Below, piece after piece: positions 32,144 to 42,834 of a stretch of DNA of 64,000 bases; the stretch's first letter is position 1, and every line of letters begins with the position of its first letter. The DNA comes from Azolla caroliniana (lineage: Eukaryota > Polypodiophyta): contig JBHGNT010000004.1 of NCBI GenBank assembly GCA_043228905.1, positions 9,734,001-9,798,000 of the forward strand, read 5' to 3'. The notes beneath the pieces are model-generated. The model was not told the DNA's origin and did no database searches. It saw nothing but the letters and a program-made list of their open reading frames with translations. A program made the position numbers and the translations under genes.

Positions 32144-33838
32144 TTGGTGGGAGAGGCAAAAGTGTATTGATTCTACAAAACATGAGAAAATATCATATGA
32201 TGCTATTCTTGGTGGGAAAGATGTTATTGGAGATGATTATGATATTGATAGTAGTAGTGATTTTGTTAAGGCTTTGCTTTCTGATTTTATGGAAAAACTG
32301 ACAAAGATGATAAAGATTGTGTGGAGGAGGATGTTGTAGAAGTGGTGATAACACCTTTGCATTCACAAGTGGAAGGACTGCGCATTCCACTTATAGATTC
32401 CTTTTATAATCTTGCGATTTTAGACAATTTCCAAAAACTTGATACACTAGTATCATATGTTTTAAATAGCATGTAAATTTTGCTAATTTTTTGAGATTTA
32501 ACAAATTTCAAAATGATAATTTCTAAAATTGAATAGTTTAGGGATAATGTTTAAATGTTGATGGTTTGCAGATATGAAATGTAGTTAACTTAAAGAAAAT
32601 CACAATTATGGTCAACTCAAGGCACAAGTTAAGATTAATGGTTTCACCGTCTTGAGAAGATTAAGGTTACATCTATTGTTAGACTTGAAAATGTTTTAAG
32701 TATAAAAGGTAATATTGCAATCCTTAATGTCATCATCTATAAATTAGTGCTCATTAACATCCATAAATTCACAACTCAAGAAATGTAGACAATATTTATA
32801 AACAATTTTGATAAATCCACAACTCCTAAAATGTAGACGATATTCATAAATTGTCAAACTTTAGATGTGAACATTAATATATCAATTTGAACATAACACA
32901 TAGTTATCAAGGTATCTACAATGTTATAATCTCCTTCCTTATAAGAATTCCCCTTCAAAATTTGTGAAGTAAATGGCATTTGCAAAGTTCAATTTCCATC
33001 AACACAATTATTAATGGTTTTCTTCTAATAAATGAAGCACATATTTACCATAAGGTATCTTGTTCTGCAACATACATCTTTAAAAAACCTCTTTTATTTG
33101 AAAAACAACAAGAGTTTTAAACATGAACACGATATGTTGTATTGAATTGACGTAAAAAATAGAGTTTTCATCATAACTCTATACAATATATTGAATTCAT
33201 GTTCAAAGTTTTTTTTACCGGATTTAAAAAATAATAATAATAATAAATTAAGCTTGAGTTCATAGAAAAACCAGATTTTTCATCACAATTCAATACAATG
33301 TATCAAGTTCATGTTTAAAGCAATTTTTTCTAATTTTTAAAAAAACATTTTCAATTTGTTTCAAATTTTTTTATTTTTTTTCAAATTTTTTTTGTTTTTT
33401 TCAATTTTTTTTATTTTTTTATTTTTTATGGAAAAAATAATAATTTTAAACATGAACTCGATACATTGTATCGACTTGTGATAAAAACTCTGGTTTCTTC
33501 ATCACTTATTAAAGCTCCAAAACAAAATTCTAAGACAGAGACGAAATTGGTACTAAGAGAGAAATATTAGTACTAAGAAGAATTGGGACTGAGAGGGAAT
33601 GATGATGACATGAGTTAATCTACGGCGTATCGAGTTCATGTTGAAAAGCTAACTTTTGTACATGAACTCGATACGCCTTTTCAACATGAACTCGAAACGG
33701 CGTATCGAGTTCATGTTTAAAGTTTTATTTTGGATTGTTTTTTTTAAATAATTACATTTTTTCCTATTTTCTTTTTTTTGCTAAAAAACTTTGAGCTTTA
33801 ATAAGTGATGAAAATAATATTTCATGTATTACAATGTA

Positions 33839-33892
33839 TGGTCTAATGGTCGAGAGCTTGACCCATGTAGCATAAGGTCATGGGTTCTAGTC
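33839..33892 (+). promoter_or_regulatory. tRNA-like module in foldback element (copy 1)
   Basis: TGGTCTAATGGTCGAGAGC is A-box-like and is followed by the B-box-like GGTTCTAGTCC. It resembles a D-arm to T-arm segment without acceptor stem. Confidence 0.4.
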
Positions 33893-34273
33893 CTACCATA
33901 TCATGACATGAACTAAGCTAACTTTTTTACATGAACTCGATACGCCTTTTCAAGATGAACTCGATACGGCGTATCGAGTTCATGTTGAAAAGCTAACTTT
34001 TTTACATGAACCCGATACGCCGTATCGAGTTCATCTCGAAAAGCTAACTTTTTTACATGAACCCGATACGACGTATCGAGTTCATGTTGAAAAGCTCACT
34101 TTTTTACGTGAACTGGATACGGCGTATCGAGTTCATGTTTAAAGTTTTATTTCGGATTTTTTTATTTAAATAATTACATTTTTTCCTATTTTAGTATGGT
34201 TTTTTGTTTTATTTCTAAAAAGAAATTGAGTTTTAATAAGTGATAAAAATAATATTTTATGTATTACAATGTA

Positions 34274-34328
34274 TGGTCTAATGATCAAGAGCTTGACCTA
34301 TATAACATAAGGTCATGGGTTCGAGTTC
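34274..34328 (+). promoter_or_regulatory. tRNA-like module in foldback element (copy 2)
   Basis: TGGTCTAATGATCAAGAGC is followed by GGTTCGAGTTC, one base off the B-box consensus. Confidence 0.4.
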
Positions 34329-35865
34329 TACCATATCATGACATGAAAAGTTTAATTTTGGATTTTTTTTAAAAAATAATTACATTTTTTTCTATTTTAT
34401 TTTGGTATTTTGTTTTTTTTCCTAAAACAAAATTGAGGTTTAATAAGTGATGAAAAAACCAGAGCTTTTATCACAAGTCGATACAATGTTTCAAATTGAT
34501 GTTTAAAAAATAAAACAAAATCAATAAAAAATTATAAAAAATTGAAAAAAAATTGAAAACAATTAGAAAAAATTACTTTAAGCATGAACTCAATACATTA
34601 TATCGAATTGTGATGAAAATTATGGTTTTCTAGATGAACTCAAGCACAATTTATTATTATTATTTTTTTTAAAATCTAGTAAAAAAAACTTTGAGCAAGA
34701 ATTCAATACATTGTATGGAATTATGATGAAAACTCTATTTTTTACATCAACTCGATATAACATATCGACTTAATGTTTAAAATCTTGTTGTTTTTCAAAT
34801 AAAAGGGGTTTTTTAAACATGAACTTGAATCGTACTAAAATGTTTGTTTTAACAAGATAAAAATATGCATATCGATAGTGCAAACAAGTATGTTGTACAA
34901 CAAGATACTTTATGGTGAACATGTGCATCATTGATTAACAAAAAACTATTAATAATTGTGTTGATGGTAATTGAACCTTGCAAATGCCATTTACATGGTC
35001 CATAAAGTGTTCGTGTGGTTCTTAATCACTACTTAATGTTAATCTTTATAGTTGGAACGAAGGATGACAACACAAGTATAACTCAGATGACAAGGAAACT
35101 TGCAAGAACTCAAGATGGGGATATTAATAGCTACACTTGTAGATGGCCATGACCTAGGGTACCAATTCTGCATTGGTAAAGTTTTGGACGTGATGATGTA
35201 TTAAACATTTGTAATACATCTATCACTGACATTAATGAGGTGGATATCATTATGTATGACTTTACACAAACAAAAGTTGGATGTATAAGGACAACAACGA
35301 TATGCATACTAAAAGAGATATTAGCAAGTCTAGAAGATATCTCAGATTGAAGGCGAAGAAGATTTATTGCACAAAATTTGAAGATACCATTTGGTGAAGA
35401 CAATGATTTGATTGGTACATTGGAAGATGAGGAGGAAGAGTCACAATTGTATATTATCTATAGTAGTGATTCTCATGAAAAGAATGATGATAGTCATGCA
35501 AATAACTCCCAAATGTATTTGTTGTGCAACTATATGTAACAAATTTAGACAACATTTTATCGAATGGAACAAAAACGTTCATTGTTTTGAAATATTCTAC
35601 TTTGATTTCTTTAAGATCTAAAAACTTATTAGTTGTCATTTTTCTTTAAAAATCCACAAAGTTACTTTTCATATTTTACCCAAATTTGGCATTTTTCAAT
35701 TTTACCAAATGGTGAAATTTTCAACTTTTTCATCATGTTTTGGAGAACATGTGATACTAGTATCAAGATGTTTTGTGAAATGGCAAAAAAAACCCAAAAT
35801 CAAACGGAATATTCCTTATCCTTCCACTTGTGCGCGATCCTTCCACTTGTGAACGCAAACGTGTT

Positions 35866-36466
35866 TGATGGAGACCAACTCTATGTTAGCAACTTTTGAT
35901 AGGTTCTATGATCGTGGTGTTATTTTGTATTTCACTAGGAAACTTCCTTTGGTATCATGGATTAAGCAGTGCTTGAATTCATTCATAATGCCTAATTGTG
36001 TTGAGGATATGTATGTGGTTCCAAGAGGTTTCTATAATGTAGTTTTTCAATCCTCAGAACATTGTACGACTTTGATGGCAAAGGTACCAATCTTTTTTGA
36101 TAGAAGATTTGTGAATGTGATGCAATGGGTTCCAGTGCTAGATTATAAAGATTTAGTAAAATACACTGTCCAATTCGGGTGACCGTTGATTGTAGCAACT
36201 CATTCTTTTGGGATTTACTACAAGGATTGATGTCTCAAATTGGTAAAGTTTTGGTTGCAGCTCCTGTTAATTCGTTGAACAAATGTAGATTTTGCATGTT
36301 ATGGGATACAAGTTGTAAACTTCCAAGATGGTTGAGTATCGATACATCTCGATTTGGTTGGTTTCGTTTTAAGCTTCAACGGGAAACTTTTGCAGGACAT
36401 TGTTTAAAATGTGGTAATTTGGGGCATTTTATGGATGAATGCCAATATATGGTGAACTATCCCTAG
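35866..36466 (+). pseudogene. LINE ORF1: DUF4283-like region and zinc knuckle
   Basis: Encodes LATFDRFYDRGVILYFTRKL and VEDMYVVPRGFYNVVFQS, typical of the DUF4283 region of plant L1 ORF1. It shifts frame at ~36180 and ends with the CCHC knuckle CLKCGNLGHFMDEC (36401-36442). ORF1 proteins bind the LINE RNA. The N-terminal part lies left of the foldback element. Confidence 0.8.
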
Positions 36467-37060
36467 AAAATAAGGAAGATGTTGAGAAGGATATGGTCAT
36501 GATTATTCATGATTCGTTTTGTCCACATATTGACTATAATGATCCATATGGACGTTTTTTGGTGATGGAAGTCAAGTATTTTGAGGATTTGATATGGTTG
36601 GTAGGAATCTATGCACCCAATAATGCTAATCAATGCATTGAGTTATGGTCTTCAATCTATCCATGACTATTAGTGGGCCGTGTTGGTTTGTTAATGGGTT
36701 ATTTTAATATGTGTGTTGATGCGTCACAATCTACTTCATGATTCTCATTGATAGATTCTCATGAGCAAGTAGTTTGGGACAAACTGGCATCAGAGGTTTT
36801 GAAGTTGGATGTATGGAAATGGTTGCATCAAGATGAGGTTGGGTTTACATTTCAATCTATCCAATATAAGGAAACATGGAGTAGGTTAGATAGAATGTAT
36901 GTTATGCATGATGAGTCCTTTTAGCCAGAGATGCTTAATATGTGAATTATGCAAGAGGGTGTGACATCGGATCATTTTCCCAATTTGATGCCTATATGGA
37001 ACAAATTTTTGGCATGTTTTCAGAACAAGTTATTTAAAAAGGATGGCATTCATGGGATAC
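36467..37060 (+). pseudogene. LINE apurinic-type endonuclease
   Basis: Fragments of an AP-endonuclease-like domain: LIWLVGIYAPNN, then MGYFNMCVD (the GDFN motif as GYFN), then RLDRMYV and GVTSDHFPN (the conserved SRLDR and SDHxP motifs). Frames are broken by stops. Confidence 0.75.
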
Positions 37061-37089
37061 AACACACTACAAAACATCAATGATATTCA

Positions 37090-37533
37090 TCATATGTATG
37101 GTATGACAAATGCTAAAAGACGTAAGAGATTGATTGATAAGTTTCCATATATTCTTACGCGATGCAAATATTTGTCAAGTATTGGATGTTGATTTTGAAG
37201 AAGCTGAGGTTGAAAAGGTATTGTTACACCTTCCAAATGGTAAAAGCCTTGACTGGGATGGTGTTAAAAATGAAGTTTTTAAGAAGTATGCTAGGATGCT
37301 TAAGAGTCCATTCCCACAAATGTTTCAACAATGTTGGGATTCTGGTTTCATGCCTCAAAGCTAGAAGGTGGGCTTAATCAAATTGTTACCAAAGGTACCA
37401 TCTCCGGAGTCATTTCATCAATGGAGGCCTACTTCTTTGATGGGAGGGTTGTACAAAATCGCGTAAGAATATATGAAAACTTATCGATCAATTTCTTATG
37501 TCGTTTAGCATTAGTCATACCATACATACGATG
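37090..37533. repeat. Local inverted duplication inside the LINE
   Basis: 37090-37165 and 37457-37533 are inverted copies of one ~76-bp segment, for example ATTCTTACGCGAT against ATCGCGTAAGAAT, with several mismatches. The copy at 37457 sits where RT should continue. Confidence 0.75.
37134..37456 (+). pseudogene. LINE reverse transcriptase, N-terminal part
   Basis: Encodes VLLHLPNGKSLDWDGVKNEV and CWDSGFMPQS, then in another frame KVGLIKLLPKV and a SFHQWRPTSLMGGLYKI segment. These match the start of plant L1 RT domains. The inverted duplication at 37457 cuts it off. Confidence 0.8.
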
Positions 37534-38105
37534 AATACACATCCATAAGACACAATAAGACATACATATATTATAATAGCATAAGACACAATATTCTTTT
37601 TTGTAACAACTTGGAGCAACTTTTGTCATTTTCCGATAAGGGATAATGTTTATTGATTTTTACAAGAAATATTTTGAAGAATACTAGTGAGTTCTAATGT
37701 TTATATATAACTACATCGTACAAAATAGAAACATATTATGAGAATGCATTGATTTGACAGTTTTAGTCCTAGTAATTTTTGTTGAAAAGACAACTACTTT
37801 GCTGGTGAAATATATGTATGTGTATAGATATTAAATGTATATATTTAGTTTTCCCAAAATATTCTTTTTTGTTTATGTTTTTTGCATTGTTAAAAGCAAA
37901 AAATTGTTTCGGCTTGAAACAACACTTCTTGGTGGTGAATGCATACAAAGGGCTCTTTCAGTTTTGATCAAAATTTAAGAATGAAGTAGAGAAAGCCATG
38001 GGCTAACATGTACAATTTCTTCGGTCGGACGGAGGAAAAGAGTACTTCTCCGACGAATTTTCGGCCTTTCTCCGGAAAGAAGGAATTCGGCGAGAGTTTT
38101 CACAT
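37534..38105 (+). other. Patch of array spacer and copia integrase inside the LINE
   Basis: 37540-37605 and 37853-37945 match the spacer of the tandem array at 27417-32143. 37949-38105 encodes a copia integrase piece: KFKNEVEKAMG, a stop, HVQFLRSDGGKEYFSDEF and KEGIRREFS, related to C2 at ~49080-49220. Between them (37610-37850) I see nothing recognisable. It replaces the central RT. Confidence 0.7.
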
Positions 38106-38585
38106 CGTTTGTTAGTAATGTTGTCAAAACTTGCAGCCAGTGGTGATATTGTGGGTTTGCATCTTCCTTATGGTGGACAATTGGTGGCACAGGCATCAAC
38201 TGATGATTCGTTTATGTTTTTCCAAGCCTCAAAATAAAATCATAAAAGGAGTATACAAGTTTGGGATTAATTTGCTTTGGCTTTAGGGTTGTATATAAAT
38301 TGGAGAAGTCTCGACTTATTTCTTTTACATAGAGTAATTTGGAATGTTTGGGATGGCGAGGGTTAGTGATTACATGAGGATCAATTTATCAACATTTGGG
38401 TTATCCATTGGGAATTGAGGTTACAAATGTTCAATTGATTGACTGGATTGGTAGTAAATTGAGGGACAAATTTATGTATTGGAAGTCTCAATTATGGCCC
38501 TTGCATGTACGACCCAAAGTGGTGCAATGTGTCTTGATACCCATGTTATTATATTTTTTGCATTTACATCCTTGGACTAAGAAGC
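38106..38585 (+). pseudogene. LINE reverse transcriptase, catalytic and thumb part
   Basis: Encodes GDIVGLHLPYGGQLV, then ASTDDSFMFFQAS, where STDD stands for the usual FADD box (both Asp kept), ALGLYINW, and GYPLGIEVTNVQLIDW. Frames change several times. It ends at the C2 insertion site. Confidence 0.75.
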
Positions 38586-38998
38586 TATTGAGATACAAGC
38601 TCAACATTGGCCGGATTGGTTGCGCAAGCCGAGAACCGGATCGGTTAAGTCGGACCGGTGCGTAAACCGGGTACGTAAACCGGTGCGCAAACAAGAAGCT
38701 ATAGCGGTGCGTAAACCGCGAGGCCGTTGGAAAGATATTCCGCGTAGGAATATATTTTGGGAGTTAGTGTAGAGCTCATTTATGAGCATTGAAGTACGTG
38801 TCAATACTTCTATCAGTCTGTATAAAAGTGCTCACTGAGCACTTTCTATGTATATACTGAGTATTATTTTTTGAATAGAGTTGTGTGTATTCTCTCTCTC
38901 AGTCAGTCTCTCCTGCATACTGTGTGTCCAAGCTCTCCATTAAACTTGTGTTTTCCTACGTTCTGCCTTCTGTTGCTTCTGCATGTCCTTTTTTTACA
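38586..38998 (+). repeat. 5' LTR of C2 (413 bp)
   Basis: Begins TATTGAGATACAAGC (first G of TG mutated) and ends TTTTTTTACA. Contains TATAAAAG, then TGCTCACTGAGCA. Confidence 0.88.
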
Positions 38999-39010
38999 TG
39001 GTATCAGAGC
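38999..39010 (+). other. Primer-binding site of C2
   Basis: TGGTATCAGAGC, exact complement of the initiator tRNA-Met 3' end, immediately after the LTR. Confidence 0.9.
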
Positions 39011-39103
39011 GCGAGGGTTGAGAATGAAACTCTACAGCAGACCTTAGCATGAGAAGAAAACCTAACCTTCGAAAAGAATAAGAAAAACTGAATAGATAGA
39101 GGC

Positions 39104-40355
39104 ATGGCTAGCTTGCTTCCGACCGAGAAGCTCGACAGAAACAACTACGCATCTTGGTTGTACAAGATGCACCAGTACCTGCTCGGGCATGGATACTGGA
39201 ACTATGTCGACGGAGCAAATGACTCAGCACCCGATTCGACACACAAAGACTTCCCAACTTGGGAATAGTCGGCGAGTAGAGTTCTCTATTGCTCTACATC
39301 TTGTGTGGGCGAACAACTTCTGAGCTATATTCGGGGTGCGAAAATGCCAAAGGATGCTTGGGGAAATTTGAAAAAGATTTTCACCGCAAGCACCACAGCC
39401 AGAAAGCTCCAACTTCGATAGGAGTTGAGCAACTTGCGGCAACACGATTTTTCGGTGGCTGATTACACCTCGAAGATCAAAGATATATGCGAATCCTTAG
39501 CCTCCATTGATGTGAATGTCAAGGAAGGTGAGATGGCGCAGATCTGTCTCGGGGGACTGGCGTCGAAGTTCGGAGCGTTTCAAACTGCTATGTGCACACG
39601 GGAGAATACGCCGTCGTTTTTCGACCTATAGTCGATGCTCCTTATAGAGGAGTACCATGCGGGTGCGTGGATGAGTACGCACACCGATAGCAAGATGTTG
39701 TACACGAAGGGAGATAGGCCCCGTCGTCATGGCAGACGAGGCGAGTCGGTGCACAATGGAGGCGGCCGATGGGATCAAGGAAGAAGGCACTGAAGTGATG
39801 CCAAGAGCAATTCTGGACCCTCCAGAAACAGGGGGAGTCGAGGCAACGAGAACCGGCAAGGGAAACCCGTCGCGGAATGCTGGTACTGTGGCAAGAAAGG
39901 CCACAAGGAGAGCGAGTGTTGGAAGAAGTGCGCCGATTCGGAGAAAACCGGATCCTGATCCATACAAACCGACAATGGAAATCACCAGCGATCGCACTAC
40001 GCCAAAGGATCCGAAAAAGTCGGAAAGGGGGCCGTCTTCATGACAAGACACGAGGCGAACTCGATGAAGAAGAGCACCCCGGAATCGGACAAGGTGTGAT
40101 ACGTTGACTCCGGTGCGTCAACCCACATGATGAGCCATAAGGAGTGGTCCTCATACCTTGAGAAACCGATGCAACTAGGAGTAGTCGCAACAAGACACGT
40201 CACTCCACATCCGATCGAGAATTTTGTTGAAGTTCCCCTAAGCCATGCCGGGCAAAAAGGGAAACTCATGAACGTGTTACACGTCCCGACAATCACGAAG
40301 AATCTAGTGTCGATCGGGCATATCGTCAACTAGGGGATGCAAGTCCGGTTCATGT
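39104..40355 (+). pseudogene. C2 gag and start of protease
   Basis: ATG at 39104 (M-A-S-L-L-P-T-E-K-L-D). Gag segments NYASWLYKMHQYLLGHGYW and AWGNLKKIFTAS are followed by a zinc knuckle CWYCGKKGHKESEC and the aspartic protease site YVDSGASTHMMSHKEW (from ~40104). Stops stand where relatives have Gln or Trp, for example at ~39267, ~39419 and 40097. The coding stops at the G3 insertion after MQVRFM. Confidence 0.85.
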
Positions 40356-41544
40356 TGTCGTAAAGATCCGTCACTACGCGCAGATCATGAGGCGGAACTG
40401 TTGTGGTTCTGGACCGGAAGGATTCGACGTTAGTATAAGCTTTAGCAAGAAAGGAATTAAGATAGATTGAAAGAGAGAGAGATTGAGAAAAGATAGAACA
40501 CTTGATTTTAGATTGAGAGAGAGATTAAGAACTCTTGACTTTAGATTTCAGAAACAAGTTACACGATCAATTCGATAACGAATTTTCTTCTTCTTAATTT
40601 CATAACCAAAAGAGCCTAACCCTCTTTTATAGATGCTCTTTTATAGATGCTCTTTTCATCCCCCTCTTTTATAGATGCTCTCATGCATATGATGCATGTG
40701 AGGGTACAAGACATGCATAAAATGCATGTTTTCCATTTGGCGCTCATGTATTACATGTGGTGCATAATAACCATATCACTCATTTTAGTTCTCATGTATA
40801 AGAATTTACATGTAAAAGTACAATAATAGAAATAAAAATTCAACTAAATGTTATGGCTTAGTGGTAAGCCTACTAACTCTTAACTAGGAGGTGCAAGGTT
40901 CGAATCCACACTTGCACTCCTTGTGTATACATATATTTATTTATTTATATATATATCTACCCGGTCACCGGATGACGCCGGTTCGCCGGATGCCGGTCGC
41001 CACCGATTACCGTTGATTGCTGGATGACGTCAGTTCCCCGGATGTCGCCGGTTACCGTCGGTTACCGGATTTCGGTTACGTCGCCGGATGCCAGATGCCG
41101 GTTACCGCTCGGTCACCGAGTCCCGATTACATTGCCGGTCCGGTTTTGGTTGGGCAAATCCTTTGCAAGTAGCTAGGCCACACCCATTCAGCCAATAGCT
41201 TAGTTCAAGTCACCTTGAACTCTATATGCTCCACACATAGACACAAAGATAATAGCTTTTGCTCTACCTTATATTTGGTGAGATCCTTATTTCCTGTCTA
41301 TGTGGGATATCTCACAGTTTTATTTTTCTCTTCTTCCTTCTTATACTTCACTCCCACATAACTTGTCACTTAGATGTCCGTTTCTTATGTAGTAAAGTGC
41401 ATCTCTTCAAGATCTTCGTCTTTTGTACTAAGATATTAAACTTACTTAGAATCAGTATATTCACTATTATTGTTTTATATGATTGACACTTGATTTCGTA
41501 TGTCTTATGTAATTTTCACACCATTGCCGAAAATCTTCACGACA
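40356..41544 (-). repeat. 3' LTR of G3 (type A, 1189 bp)
   Basis: Plus strand starts TGTCGTAAAGATCC and ends AAATCTTCACGACA. It contains a GC-rich block of CCGG-bearing short repeats (~40965-41110). Confidence 0.9.
40855..40908 (+). promoter_or_regulatory. tRNA-like module in G3 3' LTR
   Basis: GGCTTAGTGGTAAGCC and the perfect B box GGTTCGAATCC (40898-40908). It lies antisense to G3. Confidence 0.55.
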
Positions 41545-41616
41545 TCCACCACCACCAAACCGCACGTCCTCCGGTACGTGCCAAGAAGAGAGAAAGTGAG
41601 ATTTTGGCTACGGTGA

Positions 41617-42798
41617 TCAATAAGATTCCTCCATGTCTTCATTTACAACCGCCCTATTATGTTCATCGTCGAGGTGATCGAGGTCAGGATCTTCGTCTTG
41701 TCTTTTCTTGAAAATCTTTACTCTTTTTCCCGCAATGGGTACGATCAACCTTGATCTGTCTAGCTCTGCAAGGTGGTATGTGGCATTATCGTTGGCACTT
41801 GTCACCACATACGGCCTAAACCATCTTCTTGCGAACTTTCTTGTTGTACTGTGTTGATTGTCAAGGCTGTTGTCGTAAACCAAAACCTAATCTCCTTCTT
41901 CAATCTTCTTGGGACGAAGTCGATCCGTGTTGTCGAACCGAACTTTGTTTTTTACTCGGGTTGCCTCCATCATCTTTTGCGCTTTTTCTAGATCTTCAGG
42001 TCTTTTTTCAAGTTGCCTTATCAGCACCGCTAATAACTCTTCTCGGCTCATCTTGTTCTCCCACGGTATCGCTACCCATGAGGCAATCGTCCTTTCGATG
42101 GGCATTACCGGCTTTTGTCCATACATAAGCTCTGTCGGCATATACCCTATCACTGAGCTGTGTGTCGTTCTGTTGGCCCACAAGGCATAGGGTAATAGTC
42201 GTGGCCAATTCCCGACTCGATCATTGCATGCCCGTACGATGGCTTTGACGATAGGTCCATGTCCTCACTCGATCTTCCCATTCGCTTCCGGATTGTAGGC
42301 AGTCATGAGGGAGAGCTTCACGCCTAGTCGTTCGAAGAGCTCCGTCGCTTCGTGCTCATCCAACTCCCCTCGGTTAGCCACTATCTTCCCCACACATCTG
42401 TATCGGCAAAGAACCTCTTCAAGTAGAAATTTGCAAACGACTGAAGTCGTCCTATTTGTCAAGGCTCGTCCTTCCACTTGATTTGTCAAGTCTTCCCTTG
42501 CCAGCACTAAGTACTTCATTTGTCCCACTCCCATTGGTATCGAGACCAAATCCACCATCCATTTGAAGTGTATGGTGAGTGGGTATGCCGGTCGTAACTC
42601 ATCACGATGACGTATATTTGAATGTATTTGGCAAGTTTCGCATGTGGACACGAAATGGAGTACATCTTTGTACATGCTTGGCCACCAATACTTCTCCTTC
42701 AACTTTTCGAACGTCGCCCATGTTCCTCTATGACCTGCCCAAGTACTCTCGTGGAATTTGGTCATCAGCCTCTCTTGCTCTTCTTTCTTCACCACCAC
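41617..42798 (-). pseudogene. G3 integrase
   Basis: Frame 42265-42798 has HESTWAGHRG and CETCQ (zinc finger), MVDLVSIPMG (first Asp) and ANRGELD, where the usual ADRG has Asn for the second catalytic Asp; it ends after NPEANGKIE. Frames 41887-42183 and 41617-41883 carry the rest to the C-terminus. The Asp-to-Asn change and frameshifts mean no activity. Confidence 0.85.
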
Positions 42799-42834
42799 TC
42801 GACATGGTATTCTTGTCCTTCTTTTTGGATGTCG

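Larger units (their letters stand above)
32350..35865. mobile_element. Foldback/TIR DNA element (3.5 kb), no recognised transposase
   Basis: Ends are inverted repeats: left AACACCTTTGCATTCACAAG..., right (reversed) AACACGTTTGCGTTCACAAG..., followed by TGGAAGGA and a second CACAAGTGGAAGGA on the right arm. TGAT flanks both ends (32346-32349, 35866-35869), consistent with a 4-bp target duplication. The arms continue as a long imperfect inverted repeat: ~32930-33300 pairs with ~34640-35000, for example AAATGGCATTTGCAA and ATCAACACAATTATTAAT. The centre (~33620-34140) has repeated palindromes GTATCGAGTTCATG/CATGAACTCGATAC. The rest is AT-rich. Frames at 35131-35620 are short and unrecognised. Superfamily unknown. 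Confidence 0.75.

Noticed and set aside
40855-40908. A genuine tRNA gene inside the G3 LTR
   Set aside because: A- and B-box-like sequences are present, but no acceptor stem, anticodon arm or terminator could be paired.
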